This document shows, piece after piece, positions 44,600 to 56,475 of a stretch of 64,000 bases of DNA. The stretch is from Pyrenophora tritici-repentis (lineage: Eukaryota > Ascomycota > Dothideomycetes > Pleosporales > Pleosporaceae), in contig NC_089390.1 in NCBI RefSeq assembly GCF_003171515.1, positions 248,001 to 312,000 of the forward strand. The letters are read 5' to 3'. Positions within the stretch are counted from its first letter, which is position 1. Each line of letters opens with the position of its first letter. The position numbers and the translations under genes are program-made. The notes beneath the pieces were generated by a model. That model was not told the DNA's origin. It worked only from the letters and a program-made list of their open reading frames with translations, and ran no database searches.

Positions 44600-47500
44600 T
44601 TACAACAAGAAACCCCTCTCCCTCCAACTCATAACAAACCCCCGCACCGTCTCCTCATCAACAGGTCCAACACCCCTCATAGTCTCCGAATGCGCCCTAC
44701 TCTTCTCCATCCCCAGCAAAATCCCCCCACAACTCATCCTCCTAAAATCATCCGCAAAGAAATCAACCAACCGCTGCGCGGGATTCTCATCAAACTTCCC
44801 CGCCGCCCCCGTAGAAGGGAACATGCGCACCCTCCGAATTCACTCCTCAAAGGACACAATCTTATTCTCTGGAGTCCCCAGCTCTCCCACCAGCAACTTC
44901 AACATACCCGCCCAATCCTGCCTCACCGGATTATCGATATGATAAATCTTCTCCGGGAATTTATCCAACAACAAGTCCGCACTCGCCCCCGCCACATCAT
45001 CCACACACGTCCAACTAACTACGCTCTCAAGTCTCGGCAGCGCCTTAAGTGTCTGCGCACTCTTTACCAAAAAAGCAAAATGCTCATTCTCATTCCAATA
45101 CCCACTCCCCGACGACCCAGCCACCTGTCCTAACCTCACAACCATCGCCCTAAAGCGATCCGGATACCGGTGTAGTGTCTCATCTAACACGCGTTCACAC
45201 ACAAACTTTGCGTCGCCGTAGCCATTCGGAAGTACAGACTTGATACCCATTGTTTCCTCAGGAATATGCGGTGTACGCGCGTGAAAAGGGTAATGTCCCA
45301 CCGTCGCAATCGACGAGATGAACTGGAAACTGAATTTGAAGCCCGGTCCGCGTTTCGCAGCTACAAGAGCAGCGAGGTCGAAGAGGTGGCGGAGGACTTT
45401 GAACTGTGGGGTGAAGGCTTGTAGGGGCAGTTTACCGTTCATGGGCCATGCGTTGTGCACGATGTGTGTTACGGTGGTGGAGAGGGTGGCGTAGGTTTCC
45501 TCGGGGAGGCCGAGGAGGGGCTTTGTACTGTCAGTTTCGTAGGCGGTGATTTTGGAGAGGGAGGAGGCGGGGAGGGTGATGGACTTTTGGGTAAAGGCGT
45601 TGAGTTGGCGTTCAAGTGGCGTGTAAGGGGAGTTGTGGCTGCGTCGGTTGAGGCAGATTACTGAGGTTACGGTTGGGAGGGAGGCGTAGTGCGCGGCCAT
45701 GTGCGAGCCTAGACTGCCTGTTGCACCGGTGATGAGGATGCAGTGGCCGGTGCTGGGGGGTTTTGATGATGTCGGTTTCGGGAATAGTGGGGATGGTGAA
45801 GTCGAGGGCGGTTTTGGCGATGAGCTTTGATGTTGCTGCTTCTCGCTCTTCGTGGCGGAAGTCCTACTGATTCTGTTAAGAGGGTATGGGGATTCGGGTG
45901 GTTAGTAGACATACCTCCTGCTGCTTTGGTGCGATGGGCAGGCGGGGGGTGCTGCTTGCCTCCTGCAGTGGCCATGATCAGGCGTTGACATTTCGTCTCG
46001 ACGATATGGCCATCACTCCAGTCGACGTGGCCGTAGCTCACGCCGTGGAGTACCTTCTCCCAGTCCTCAGCGGACGACAACGCGTGCTGTCTGTCGTCCT
46101 CGAACAGCCACCAACCTTCAAAAACGCCGAAGATGATGTCGCACCAGTACATGGGCTCTGTCATCTCAACCATGAGAAGAACACCATCCGGACGCAGCAT
46201 CTTGCGAATATTGGTAGCCGCAATTGGCAGACTGCGCGTGGCGTGGACGGCGTTACTAGCGAGAACAATGTGCTGACTGTGGAGCAAGTCATCGGCAGGC
46301 ACCTTCTCAATATCATGAGTCCGGAACTTTATGAACGGGAGATGCTTGAACTGCTTCCTCGCAGCAGCGACGAAACTAGCTGCGAGATCGGTGAATGTAA
46401 ACTCCACCTCGATTTCTAGCTCAGCAAGCAAGGGCAAGATAACCTTAGTCGTTGCGCCAGTACCAGCACCCATTTCGAGAATCTTCAGTGGTCCCTGACT
46501 TGGTCGCTGGGAAGTCGACGCTGCAAGCCGACGGATGAAGTCGCCCATTTGCGCATAATAGATCTTATTCATCGGATTATCAGCGTAGACGCCTGCAACG
46601 AGTTCCCGGCCACGGTCAGTGCCAAAGATGAGCTTGATACCGTCTTCGTGTCCGGTGAGAATGCCAGCGAGGTGCGATCCAGTGTAGTGAGCTAGTTCAT
46701 TGCAGCAGGCATGTTCGGGGAAACTGGAGAGAAGCTCCTTGAGGATGTCGGCGCTTTGTCTCTTAGGGACTGCAATGTGGGTTCTGGTCATGTTTCCGCT
46801 ATCGAGCTCTACAATATGCGCGGTCTCGAGGACGGTGTAGAGGTACTGTGCGAATCTCTTCTGGTCGTCGGCATACGGGATCGATGGTAGCTTCTCTCTC
46901 GGTTTAGTTGCGGCGAGATCGCAACCTAGTTCCTTGAAACCTTCGATGATGAGAGCTACGCAGAGCTGATCTTGAAGCGGAGCGATGGTGGAAAGGTACC
47001 CACGATTGCCGTATTCCTCCATCAATCGATCGGTCGTCAGCTTCGTCTCGCCAAAAGCCTTGAGGATTGCAGATTGAGGTAGCTCAAGACCCTTTGACAG
47101 AGCCTCATTGAAGTCAAGATCAACGGAAGTAGCGTTAGTCGATACCGACGCTGGAGTGGTAGCTCCGCCCGCAACATCCTCTGCTTCATCCTCTGACGCA
47201 GATGAAGAATGAACCACGACATCATCAGTCGATGCACCCAACGCCCCCTGGACACAACTCAGTAGACTCGGGAAGTTCGTGACATGCATGAGCTCATCCT
47301 GCGGCAGGGTGCACTCGAATTCCTTCTCAATCTCCCTTGCCATCTCGATACCCATCAACGAATCGATACCAATATCTCCAAGCTCAACATCGTCCTTGAT
47401 CTCTTCGGGCTCAAGACCCGAGATATCCGCCAAAACAGCCTTGAGCTTTCCGACGACGTTGATTGAAGGGGTTTCGGGAGCAGGTTTAGCCGCCTTCTGG

Positions 47501-48362
47501 GTGACGGGAGCAGCCGCGGTTTGCGGAGTAGGCTGCGAAGGAACTGGAGTTTCCGCTGATGCCATGAGTACGGGCGCAACACTCTGACTCACAGGAGCCT
47601 TTACAGTCCCGCTTTGTGCCGTGAGACGAGAAAACAGTTTACCCATGGACGTCCTGGCTACCTTTGCGTACTTGACACCCATGATGACTTCCGTCAGCGC
47701 ACCAGATGTAGCGTCGAAGATGAAGATATCTGAAAGTACCGAGTTTCCATCTGCAGAGCGTGAGTGTTGGCAGAAGACATGCCACTTCTCTTTCGAAGAA
47801 GCCTTGATATTGGCCGTTGGGGCGCGCAGCCAGTGCTCAACACCGTTTGCGATCCACATGTCCTTCTCGTCGTCGTCCATCATGCAGTTGACCCAGAGAC
47901 CAGCTATCTGGCAGAGCGCATCAGCGTAGAAGGCATCCAACCAGCCTTCGCCGCCATGCTTCTTCACGACCAGACCCGCGGAAACGGAGTCTTGACCTAC
48001 AACCCTCTGAACTCCGAAGTAGAGAGGTGAGTAGTCAACGATAGGCGCGAATATGCGATAGATGCTTCGCTGACCCTGTAGCACCTCATCCGCGTCCTTG
48101 GAATAGAGAACTTGTACGCATCGGCTGTTGGTAACAAGGCGATCATAGCGGGAGAACTCTGCCTGGTACTGCAGATCGTTTGAGCTGCGGAAATGCAGTT
48201 CTCCGGTCACGTGAAGCGTAGGTGCTGCGCCAGAGAGACCCGTAGACGTCCACTTCCAGCTCCAAACCGTGCGATTGGCGTTGAGAGCCGGGAACTCGGG
48301 GAAGCCATCTTCGCCGATTGTCTCTGAGGGCCTGTCAACACTCAAATGGTGTTCAAGCGCAA
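44600..48362 (-). pseudogene. Non-reducing polyketide synthase remnant (PT-ACP-CMeT-R), 5' truncated
   Basis: The C-terminal half of a non-reducing PKS. From the 5' side it has part of the product-template domain (FSRYDRLVTN, YFGVQRVVG, and the second catalytic block DAFYADALCQIAGLWVNCM). An acyl carrier protein follows with the pantetheine serine in GDIGIDSLMGIEM, then a C-methyltransferase (LEMGAGTGATTK), then a thioester-reductase/SDR domain (ITGATGSLGSH, YGDAK). SAT, KS, AT and the first half of PT are missing. Between CMeT and R the frame changes around 45860-45985, and no GT-AG choice I tried restores it. A TGA at 44842-44840 sits where family members have Trp, followed by 80 in-frame codons to 44600. 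The architecture matches CMeT/R-type NR-PKSs that release aldehydes. It cannot make a polyketide. Confidence 0.85.
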
Positions 48363-48412
48363 CTAGATGGCCAGTCAGATTACAAAGACAAATACGATAT
48401 GGAAACACATAC

Positions 48413-48629
48413 CAATTCGAGATTGCAACGCCCGTATGTGTCCTCTGTTTGGTCCACGAGGCTGTCGTGTAGTTGTTGTAACACAGGTCACACCTGAGTC
48501 CTAGCAGACACCACATGAAGGCTGGCCCCTGTCACAACGAAGTTTGCGTCTGCAGCACTCATCGCAGGCTAAGCCAGCTTGTTGGCGGCGTGGCGCACTA
48601 GTGGCTGGGCTCTTGGGAGTTGGCGACAT
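48413..48629 (-). pseudogene. Zn(II)2Cys6 transcription factor N-terminal exon, fused in splice frame to the PKS remnant
   Basis: From the ATG at 48629 the frame gives a basic lead and a zinc cluster, [22 protein letters not shown], with Cys spacing C-x2-C-x6-C-x5-C-x2-C. An in-frame TAG follows at 48503-48501, where glutamine is common, and then the sixth Cys (DSGVTC). The exon ends at 48413 with a GTATGT donor; an acceptor before 48362 continues in phase as VALEHHLSVD, a normal linker after a zinc cluster. Within about 15 residues the same frame becomes PKS product-template sequence. Such regulators usually control the neighbouring biosynthetic cluster. Confidence 0.8.
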
Positions 48630-51123
48630 GTTCCTGCAGAGTAACTTCTTCAGTCTTGAGTGATCACGATCTTCAACTTTGACCTGGAGTTATATACTGG
48701 AGCATCAACCCGTAGATAAGTACCTATTCCCTCAAGCCACAAAGAATGTTCGCGAGCGTAGCCTCCCACCGGGCGTTCTTACCCCGGCTCTTCTCCCACC
48801 TTAGTCTGACTATCACACTCGTGAACGCGCATACTAACGTGTCATTATCGGTTGTACTACGACGCAGGAGGCGAATCTGCAGCGCTCTCCCTGACTCCAA
48901 GGCTAGAAGGCTGATACTCTGGTCCCCTGGCACTACTAAGCTTCATGCATGGAGGCAGTGTGGGCCCGACCCTGGTGCGCCCACTCCCGCCAGGTTCTAC
49001 CGAAGCTTACCCACTCCAGCTGGAGGGGAATGTAGGGTACCCTCCCCGCTCGGGAGTATACGTAGCGTGAACATGTCTTCGGCAGATAATGGTGCGTGCA
49101 AAGGTCAGGCCTGGGTAGTAACCATGCCACGCTACCTTCCCGATGTCACAGGCCCAGACGGTTTGGTCTGGCAGGCATAAGCGAGACCCAAAAGCCCATA
49201 AAATCTGGATGGCCCTATTAGAAAACGTGAATGGTCCGCTCGGACCTGGAAATACTCCGCGGCGGGTGAGGCTTATACCACATGCAACGGCCAGCTAGCT
49301 AGCGCCAATCTCCAATTAGGTACCTGTTGTGTACTAGGAAGGAACATCCTTGGAAGAATTACGCTGTCTGCGGCTTCATGAGGAGGCTGCTTATGCGGTA
49401 GGCGGCTGAGCATCTGGCCGTTATTCGTGGGATGATTTATCGAATTACTCGCATCTTACATCTGGATCTGTTGTGCTAATCCCCTGTATATGCATGTAAG
49501 TATGTAAGCAAAGATCCAATACCTAGGTTCTCAAGTAACCAGCTACCTGGTTTGAAGGAATTCCAAGAGGTTGCCACTACTTGCCTGGGCTGGCACGAAG
49601 TATCGGCAGTTGAGAGTGCTCCAATGTGTAGGCTAGTACTGGCTGCAAGTGTCCTGCACACCCCACTCAGAACTGCGGACTGGTCTCATGGCCTGACTCC
49701 ACCTGTAGACGTCAACTTATCAAAAAGGATGTCGATTCATAAACGCTGTTTCAGTCGGCCCCAAACCCGATACAAGGCCGATTATCTGCAGAACAAGGTC
49801 GATCCAGGACCAGTCGTATGTTCAGTGATTCCAAGATGGTTAGACCTGATCAGCGGCTTTTCCCGGCCCGGCATATCCTTGGAATAATACGAATACGACT
49901 GACGTGACTTGCATTGTGCGTACGGCCCACGCGCCTTCGCTCCTTGGCCTTAAAGGCTTAATTGCTGCTCGCGCTCGGGAGCAAACGCTTTCCGAGATAC
50001 TAACGGGATGGAAATAGTGGGTGCAGCGGGAGTTGCAGGCTCGTACCTATGCTTACGACCCACAGGACCCTTGCCCTCGGACATGGCCTTTGAAAATGCC
50101 GTGAACTGGTAGGATAGATGGCTGGGCCTAAAGCACAACTCTAGGAAGTGCGGCGAGACATGTACATCCAAACCCAAGTCTCCAGGTAACGAGGCTGCGT
50201 GTAGAATGGGGCGGAGGCACGCCATGGGATCGGACTTTATTAGGGAGATCGTAGGTGCTGAGAACTTTACTTGAGATCCAGGAGCTCGTATCTGCTAAAC
50301 ATTCAGGCTCTACAGTACCAGTAAGTACTTGCAGCTGCGCTAATTTTGATGGACCCCGAAATTCAATTCAATTCAATTCAAGAAATATTGTTGGGACTTT
50401 GCGTTGATAGTTTGGAGGCCAAGGCGCACAGCTGACACATAATAGGGCCGAGACGTATCGCGGGGTAGTGGTTTGTTGTAGTTAAAGTCGAGGTGGTGGT
50501 ACGTGGAGGTCGACCCTGGGGCGGTTCAGACTGGATGAGCACACCTCGACTGACATGCCCACGTAAACAACACGGTCGCGTGACGAATTAGCACGTGATA
50601 AAATCATCATGCAGATGCGCTGCTGTCGGCACAAAAAGGATTGGTAGTCATGTTTTAGGTGGTACGTTTGCTACAATCAAAGTTTAAGTAAGGGGAAACT
50701 GGAGCGAGTTTACCTGGTAGACTATGCATGGTCGTTGACATGGAGATGGAAGATTGATTGATGGTGAGTTTTCAATTTTCACATGATTGCACGTGATAGT
50801 CGGCATACACGCTCGTCAAACGCCGACGGGTCCGAGCTTTGGACAAGGTGGACAATCTTGGAAGTAAACGGCAGCGACAACGTCACAAAGTAGGAGAAGC
50901 ATTTGGCGAGCTGTGTCCATTGCTCATGACAAGCTTTGGCTGCCACGTCCATCAACCAGCACATCCATCGTGTAGTATAACACCATACTGGAGGCCACAT
51001 TGAGACACAAATTCGATACATCTGCTTTCCTCTGTTCCCAATCTTTCTTTGATCTTTGTTATGCGGGTGTAAAAGGCGATCATTCGGATAGGCACGCGCG
51101 TTCGCATGCTGGCCGTTGCCGGC
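48630..51123. other. Intergenic between PKS remnant and SSK1-like gene
   Basis: About 2.5 kb with only short, poorly supported frames. An (AATTC)4 microsatellite lies at 50360-50381. The last few hundred bases are the promoter of the SSK1-like gene. No other synthase or cluster enzyme is recognisable. Confidence 0.5.
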
Positions 51124-53320
51124 ATGAGCAACATCAAGTCGCGGCTGCACAAGGTCCGTTCCAAGCTGCTCAGGAGAGGAAGCTCAGCGTCGACGGCGAC
51201 GCGCTCCTTGACATCCTCTGCGGGCAGCGAGAGGCATCCACAAGCCCTGGTGGCCAGCTCGCTACGCAAGAGCGTCTCGTTGCAGAAGCTGGCCGAGGCG
51301 GGCGCGCCCGAAGCCGCCGAGAATACAGCAACTAACGGGCATACACCCACCAGCACTGCCGACGAGCCTCTTGTATGCCCAGAGTTGACTTTGGAGGAGC
51401 CTACGCCTGTTCCCGCTGTTCTCGAATATAGCAACCCTCAGCAACAGACGTCGTCGCTCTCGCTGTTGGCTCCAGGAAGCGACACGATCGACGCATCTGC
51501 TACGCCTTCGGAATCGACATCCACATCCCCATCACCACTGCCACTGCCACTGCCACTACCATCACCTTCGATTTCGCCTGCGCCTGCGTTGCCACCTGCT
51601 CTGCTGAGTCCGACTGTCCAGCCCAGCGCCCAAATGTTGCACCGTAAGATTTGGGTCAAGCGGCCCAATGCCTCGGCCACGCTCGTGCAGATCCGTGAGG
51701 ACGACCTTGTCGACGATGTGCGTGAGATGATTCTCCGAAAGTATGCAAACTCCCTGGGCCGGAGCTTCGACTCGCCCGACGTCACTCTGCGCATTGTGCC
51801 GCGCGACGCGCAACGTGGAGGGGAGCGCACCCTGGGGCCTGAGGAGGACATGTGCAGGACACTCGACCTCTACTTCCCTGGTGGTCAGACTGTCACAGAG
51901 GCTCTTATCATCGACGTGCCCCAACGAAGGACGCCAAAACCATCACCGCGCGTCCCAATGTACTATGCGCACCACGAGGATGGCTTACATCAACAGACGG
52001 AATACTTTCCACCCATGCCTGTTATCGCGCCCTCCCCAGCTACCCTGGGCTCAAGCCAGCAGCACGACGCCCGCATGCCCCTCCCCCACGCTTCGCACTC
52101 TATCGCTGTGCTCAACACCGGACAGCTGCCTGCCCTGCCTTCACCTGGAGGCACAAGACGGGGACCACTCCATGCACATCGGCCGAAATACCCTAGGACC
52201 CATACTGCCTCGCCCACTACCCTCGGCGGCGGCATTCCCTCCTCCGCCACGTCCGCCCGTCCCCCTAACCGTCCGCGCCATGACTCCACGGCATCTGACG
52301 CGAAGAACTCGGCTGCCTCGAATAACCCGATACCCACACCTCCCGCCACTGCCGACCTCATCACACACCAGCCAGCCCTCCATGAGTCAACTCCGCCGAC
52401 CCCGCGTATCTCGTCGCCTCAGCCGAAGAAGAAGCGCAAGAAGGCTCCACTCGACGCACCCAGCTTGCCTGCTGGATTGCTCGATGGGTCAGTACCACCT
52501 ATCAACGTGCTCATTGTGGAGGACAACATTATCAACCTGCGAGTTTTGGGGGCTTTTATGCAGCGTCTCAAAGTCCGCTGGCAGCGTGCAATGAACGGAA
52601 AGGAGGCCGTGACGAAGTGGAAGGCTGGTGGTTTCCACTTGGTACTCATGGACATTCAGCTGCCCGTCATGAACGGTCTCGAGGCAACAAAGGAAATTAG
52701 GAGATTGGAGCGTGTCAACAGTATCGGCGTCTTCAGCAGTGGGAGCAGCGAAGCGCCAAACAACAGACTCGGCCAGGATGCCAAGGGGAAAGACGAGCTA
52801 GTTGCGGACGACCGGCTTGGTGACAAGGGTATGTTCAAGAGCCCTGTCATTATTGTCGCCCTCACTGCCAGTTCGCTGCAAAGTGATAGGCATGAGGCGT
52901 TGGCGGCTGGCTGCAACGATTTCTTGACAAAGGTAAGAACGTTAGACTTCTTTCCGATTAGCTTTCACTGACACAACATAGCCCGTCAACTTCGTCTGGC
53001 TCGAGCGCAAAGTCAAAGAATGGGGATGCATGCAAGCCCTGATCGATTTCGACGGCTGGCGCAAGTGGAAAGATTTCGCCGACAAGTCTGAGAACAATGA
53101 TACCACATCGAAGCTTTCCGGCAGCTATGCGAGCATCGCCCCAAACAAGAAGCCCGTCACCCCAAGTCCAACACTTTCGGCCGCTCCACCGGATACAAAT
53201 GGTACGAGCAAGGATGCGGAAGCTGAAAGGAAAAGTAAGCGCAAGAGTCTCGTCCCGCCTCCGATGCTGCAGGAAGAGGCCGAGACACCGCCAGTTGAAA
53301 GCGGAAGCGGAGATGAGTAA
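51124..53320 (+). CDS. SSK1: Ssk1-type response regulator of the HOG pathway
   Basis: Exons 51124-52932 and 52982-53320 join in phase 0 into 715 residues (721 if the ATG at 51106 is used). A long Ser/Pro-rich region precedes a C-terminal receiver domain: INVLIVEDNIINLRVLGAF, the phospho-acceptor LMDIQLPVMNG with Asp510, IIVALTASS and the conserved Lys of NDFLTK at the intron. The NIINLRVL and MQALIDFDGW signatures are specific to Ssk1. It receives phosphate from the Ypd1-type phosphotransfer protein and, when unphosphorylated, activates the Ssk2-type MAPKKK in osmotic stress. A (Pro-Leu)n run occurs near residue 140. It acts in the cytoplasm. Confidence 0.92.
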
Positions 53321-53554
53321 GCTCCGTTCCAAATTCACATTTCTTCGGTCCGCATACGTTCTGGAACCTCCTGTCGAGTCAAAGGTTCTAGCCTTACTTT
53401 CTGCTGTCTTCTTTGCCATACATTGCACGACTCTCCTCGCCTATCAAATATCAAAAGTCACTCGGTTGTAAATTGACATAACACCATTTTGCATGGCCCT
53501 CGTGTTTTCCATGGGTCTTTTTCTTTAGTTTCGCCAATATTTTGTGTCTACTTC

Positions 53555-53613
<59 letters not shown>

Positions 53614-54032
53614 GGCGTTTTTCATTGGTCACGGACGTACCTGCTATACAATTGTCTTTTAGACAGACCTCACTACACACCTTTCCTATGTAATCTGCTT
53701 CTGGCTTAGAAAAGGGACGCTGGACACTCGTTTTACCGTACACAATATGATCGCCTCGGGGCGAGAGGCTTGGTTTTGATATTGCGACTGGTAAGGCTGG
53801 CGCCGGGAATAAAGTAGCTTTTGGTTGTAATGTTAATCGTGTGAGACTGTACTTCTATGCATCGCTGTTGGTGACTATTGATAAGCTTGTGTCAGAACCC
53901 TGTCTGTTGCCGGGTCAACGGTTTGCCCTCGCTTAGACTTTCCACCGTGGACCAGTGCAAAGCGACCCTGGCAGGTCCAGCCAGACCCCCAACCCACCGT
54001 CAACAGCCATATCATTCGCTCAACCGCCTGAC
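53321..54032. other. Intergenic between SSK1 and haspin genes
   Basis: About 710 bases. It includes the 3' flank of SSK1, the trinucleotide repeat at 53555-53614 and the haspin promoter. Confidence 0.5.
53555..53614. repeat. (TTG)20 trinucleotide microsatellite
   Basis: Twenty uninterrupted TTG units (60 bp). They read as poly-glutamine on the minus strand, but no supportable gene is there. Confidence 0.95.
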
Positions 54033-56243
54033 ATGCCACCAAAAATTGTATACGGAAAGAAGAGAACTGGCGAGCGACCTGCCTATACAAAGTTTCTGTC
54101 GCCCGAGAAGGATGTTGCGCACAAAGTCGTGGGGAGCCAAAATGTGGCTAGCATCACAACAAATGATTGGCGGGATCAGCTCTTGACGGCAGCAGAGTCA
54201 ACAGAACAGCAGAAGCAGAAAGACGATGAGATCTCGGCGTTGGAGAAGGGGTTTGAGGGTTTACGAGTGGAGCAACCAAGGAATTCGCCAATAGTGCGCA
54301 TCACAAAGAAACAATACAACCCGCTGAAAACGCCAGCTACCGATGGAGACACGACAAAAGAGAATGCGATTCCAATCTATGATGCTCTGGAGGAAAGCAT
54401 GCGAGCTTTGGAGATCAAGGCTCCGACAGAGGAGGACCCCGCCATGCTAAAGAAGCCAAGAAAACCGCGTAAAGTTTTGAGCGATCGGAACATCAATGTT
54501 TTGAACGAGACGCATGGTCAGGTTCAGTCTGTTCCGAAGAAAAAGAAGGAGAAAAAGCGAATTGTCCCTATCGCAGTGGATGCAGCTGCCGAGGTCCCAA
54601 GAAACGAGGAAACACCAATACGTCCCAGATCGAAGCAACGAAGACCACAGTTACCCACCCCGGAACCAACGCCTGAGCCTGAAACCATTTACTCCGCCTA
54701 TGCGTCTCCTCTCCTAGCTCTCAGCGATAGAAAGAGGATTGTGGGCTTCCAAGACTGGCTAGGCGAACTAGAACCGCATTTCGAAATCACAAAGATTGCA
54801 GAAGCGTCCTTTTCAGAGGTATACCGTCTATCCGCCACATCTTCCACGAACGGTGTCACAGAAGAATCAGTACTCAAAGTCGTGGCCCTGAAGACACCCC
54901 CAGAATTCCCCTTTCCATGCCAACTACACACCCGCGCGGTTCGCGATCGCGAAGCGCAGATGGAAAAGGAGATGGCGCAACGAGAAGAGGAGGACCAGTG
55001 GAAATCGCACGTCGAGGATGTAGTTTCAGAGGTTAGGCTCCTCCAGAACCTAACTCACATACCCGGTTTCACCGTTTTTCGCGACCTCACCATCGTCCAA
55101 GGTAGACCGTCAACGTCCTTCAACGACGCCTGGAAGGAGTGGAATAAATCTCGCCCTCGCGGCAAGAAAAGCGAGTTTCCGGACCCCAGCAAAAAGGCGA
55201 GCTACGACGATAACCAACTCTGGGCTGTCGTTGAAATGCAAGATGCGGGCACTGATTGCGAGAAGATGATGGAAAACGGTGGGTTGAGCTCGATATGGGA
55301 GGTCTGGGACGTATTTTGGGGTGTAGCAATTAGCCTAGGCAAAGCAGAAGAAGCATGTCGGTTCGAACATCGCGACCTCCATCTCGGCAACATCTGCGTG
55401 CGGTCCTCACGTACAGACGGAGACGTATTACAGCCCCCCGTCCGCGACCCCTTACGGCGGAAATTCCGCTTTACGGGCCTCGAAACTACAGTTATTGATT
55501 ACACGTTATCCCGCGCTGACATCGTGCCCTCGCTCTCCCGGGACGACGTCGATCTATCACACATCTCGAGCACTACGGCTGGCAACGAGGACGAAGACGA
55601 TGTCGTTGTCGATGTCGCATACCTGGATTTAGACAAGGATCCTGCGCTCTTCCAGGGCGATGCGAGTGAAGAGTATCAATACGAGATTTACCGGTATATG
55701 CGCGGCGCGGCTTTATTCGATAACCCGCTACAAGCTGAAACATCACATCCACAAGAAGTCGAGGAAGAAGAAGAACCACAGATCCCAATAACGCCACGTC
55801 GCTCACCGAGGAAAAACACACATATCCGCTTTGATTCCATCCCCGACACTTTACCCGAGACACTCCGCCGTTCACCGAGAAAACACTCCGAGCGCCACCC
55901 CTCATCGTCCAGCCGAAACGTGACAAAAGTTGTAGACGAACATGTCTGGAGACAATTCCATCCTAAAACAAACTTAGTATGGTTGCACTTTCTCTTGCAT
56001 AAACTGCTCAACCACCTGTCCGTCTCGCCGGATAGCTTGTCGACGCATCAGGCGCCTCAGGAGGGCGAGGACGTACAGAAGGTAAAGAAGAAGGCGCTTA
56101 GGTTACAAAAGGTGTTGAAGCGGGTGAGCGAGTTGCTTTGTCCGGTTGCGCTGGGTAGGAGGGAGGGCTTGGGTAGTGTCAAGGAGTTGGTTGTGTTGGC
56201 GTTGGAGGAGAGGTGGGTTAGGGTTGGGGATGTTGAGGGGTGA
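54033..56243 (+). CDS. Haspin-family histone H3 kinase
   Basis: A single exon of 736 residues from MPPKIVYGKKRTGERP (54033), chosen because the 26 codons upstream look like untranslated sequence. The N-terminal ~230 residues are disordered and basic. The atypical kinase domain follows: FEITKIAEASFSEVYRL (glycine-rich loop), VLKVVALK, then the catalytic loop FEHRDLHLGNICVR with Asp448 and TVIDYTLSRAD, which is the haspin replacement for DFG. Basic repeats RRSPRK near residue 590-620 resemble nuclear-localisation signals. Haspin phosphorylates histone H3 Thr3 at centromeres in mitosis. Confidence 0.92.
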   Translation: MPPKIVYGKKRTGERPAYTKFLSPEKDVAHKVVGSQNVASITTNDWRDQLLTAAESTEQQKQKDDEISALEKGFEGLRVEQPRNSPIVRITKKQYNPLKTPATDGDTTKENAIPIYDALEESMRALEIKAPTEEDPAMLKKPRKPRKVLSDRNINVLNETHGQVQSVPKKKKEKKRIVPIAVDAAAEVPRNEETPIRPRSKQRRPQLPTPEPTPEPETIYSAYASPLLALSDRKRIVGFQDWLGELEPHFEITKIAEASFSEVYRLSATSSTNGVTEESVLKVVALKTPPEFPFPCQLHTRAVRDREAQMEKEMAQREEEDQWKSHVEDVVSEVRLLQNLTHIPGFTVFRDLTIVQGRPSTSFNDAWKEWNKSRPRGKKSEFPDPSKKASYDDNQLWAVVEMQDAGTDCEKMMENGGLSSIWEVWDVFWGVAISLGKAEEACRFEHRDLHLGNICVRSSRTDGDVLQPPVRDPLRRKFRFTGLETTVIDYTLSRADIVPSLSRDDVDLSHISSTTAGNEDEDDVVVDVAYLDLDKDPALFQGDASEEYQYEIYRYMRGAALFDNPLQAETSHPQEVEEEEEPQIPITPRRSPRKNTHIRFDSIPDTLPETLRRSPRKHSERHPSSSSRNVTKVVDEHVWRQFHPKTNLVWLHFLLHKLLNHLSVSPDSLSTHQAPQEGEDVQKVKKKALRLQKVLKRVSELLCPVALGRREGLGSVKELVVLALEERWVRVGDVEG

Positions 56244-56475
56244 TGTTGTGGCATTGTTTGGCGTTGTTAGGAGAGGCATGGTATGGTGATTAGAACCGCA
56301 TCGCTGTACGTGTAAAATTGGAGTAAGAATTATCTTGTTCTATGAATATGCTGAAGTCTTGTAAATCGCTGGAAATCGTGAACGGTGCGCTGAGCGGATA
56401 TGTGTATATCGTGTGTCACAACAGGACAGATATTAGAAAAGTCTATAACTCGAGCTCGCTGAAGGGAGATCGTAT

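Noticed and set aside
45866..45914. Simple intron explaining the CMeT-to-R frame change in the PKS
   Set aside because: The GTATGT donor with each nearby AG (AACAG, ATCAG, GTAG) leads to the same wrong frame, so a base-level shift is still needed.
48746..49180. 144-codon plus-strand frame upstream of the zinc-cluster exon
   Set aside because: Arg/Pro/Ser-rich, no recognisable domain or splice support.
53525..53743. Minus-strand poly-glutamine protein
   Set aside because: Produced only by the TTG repeat; flanks are not coding-like.
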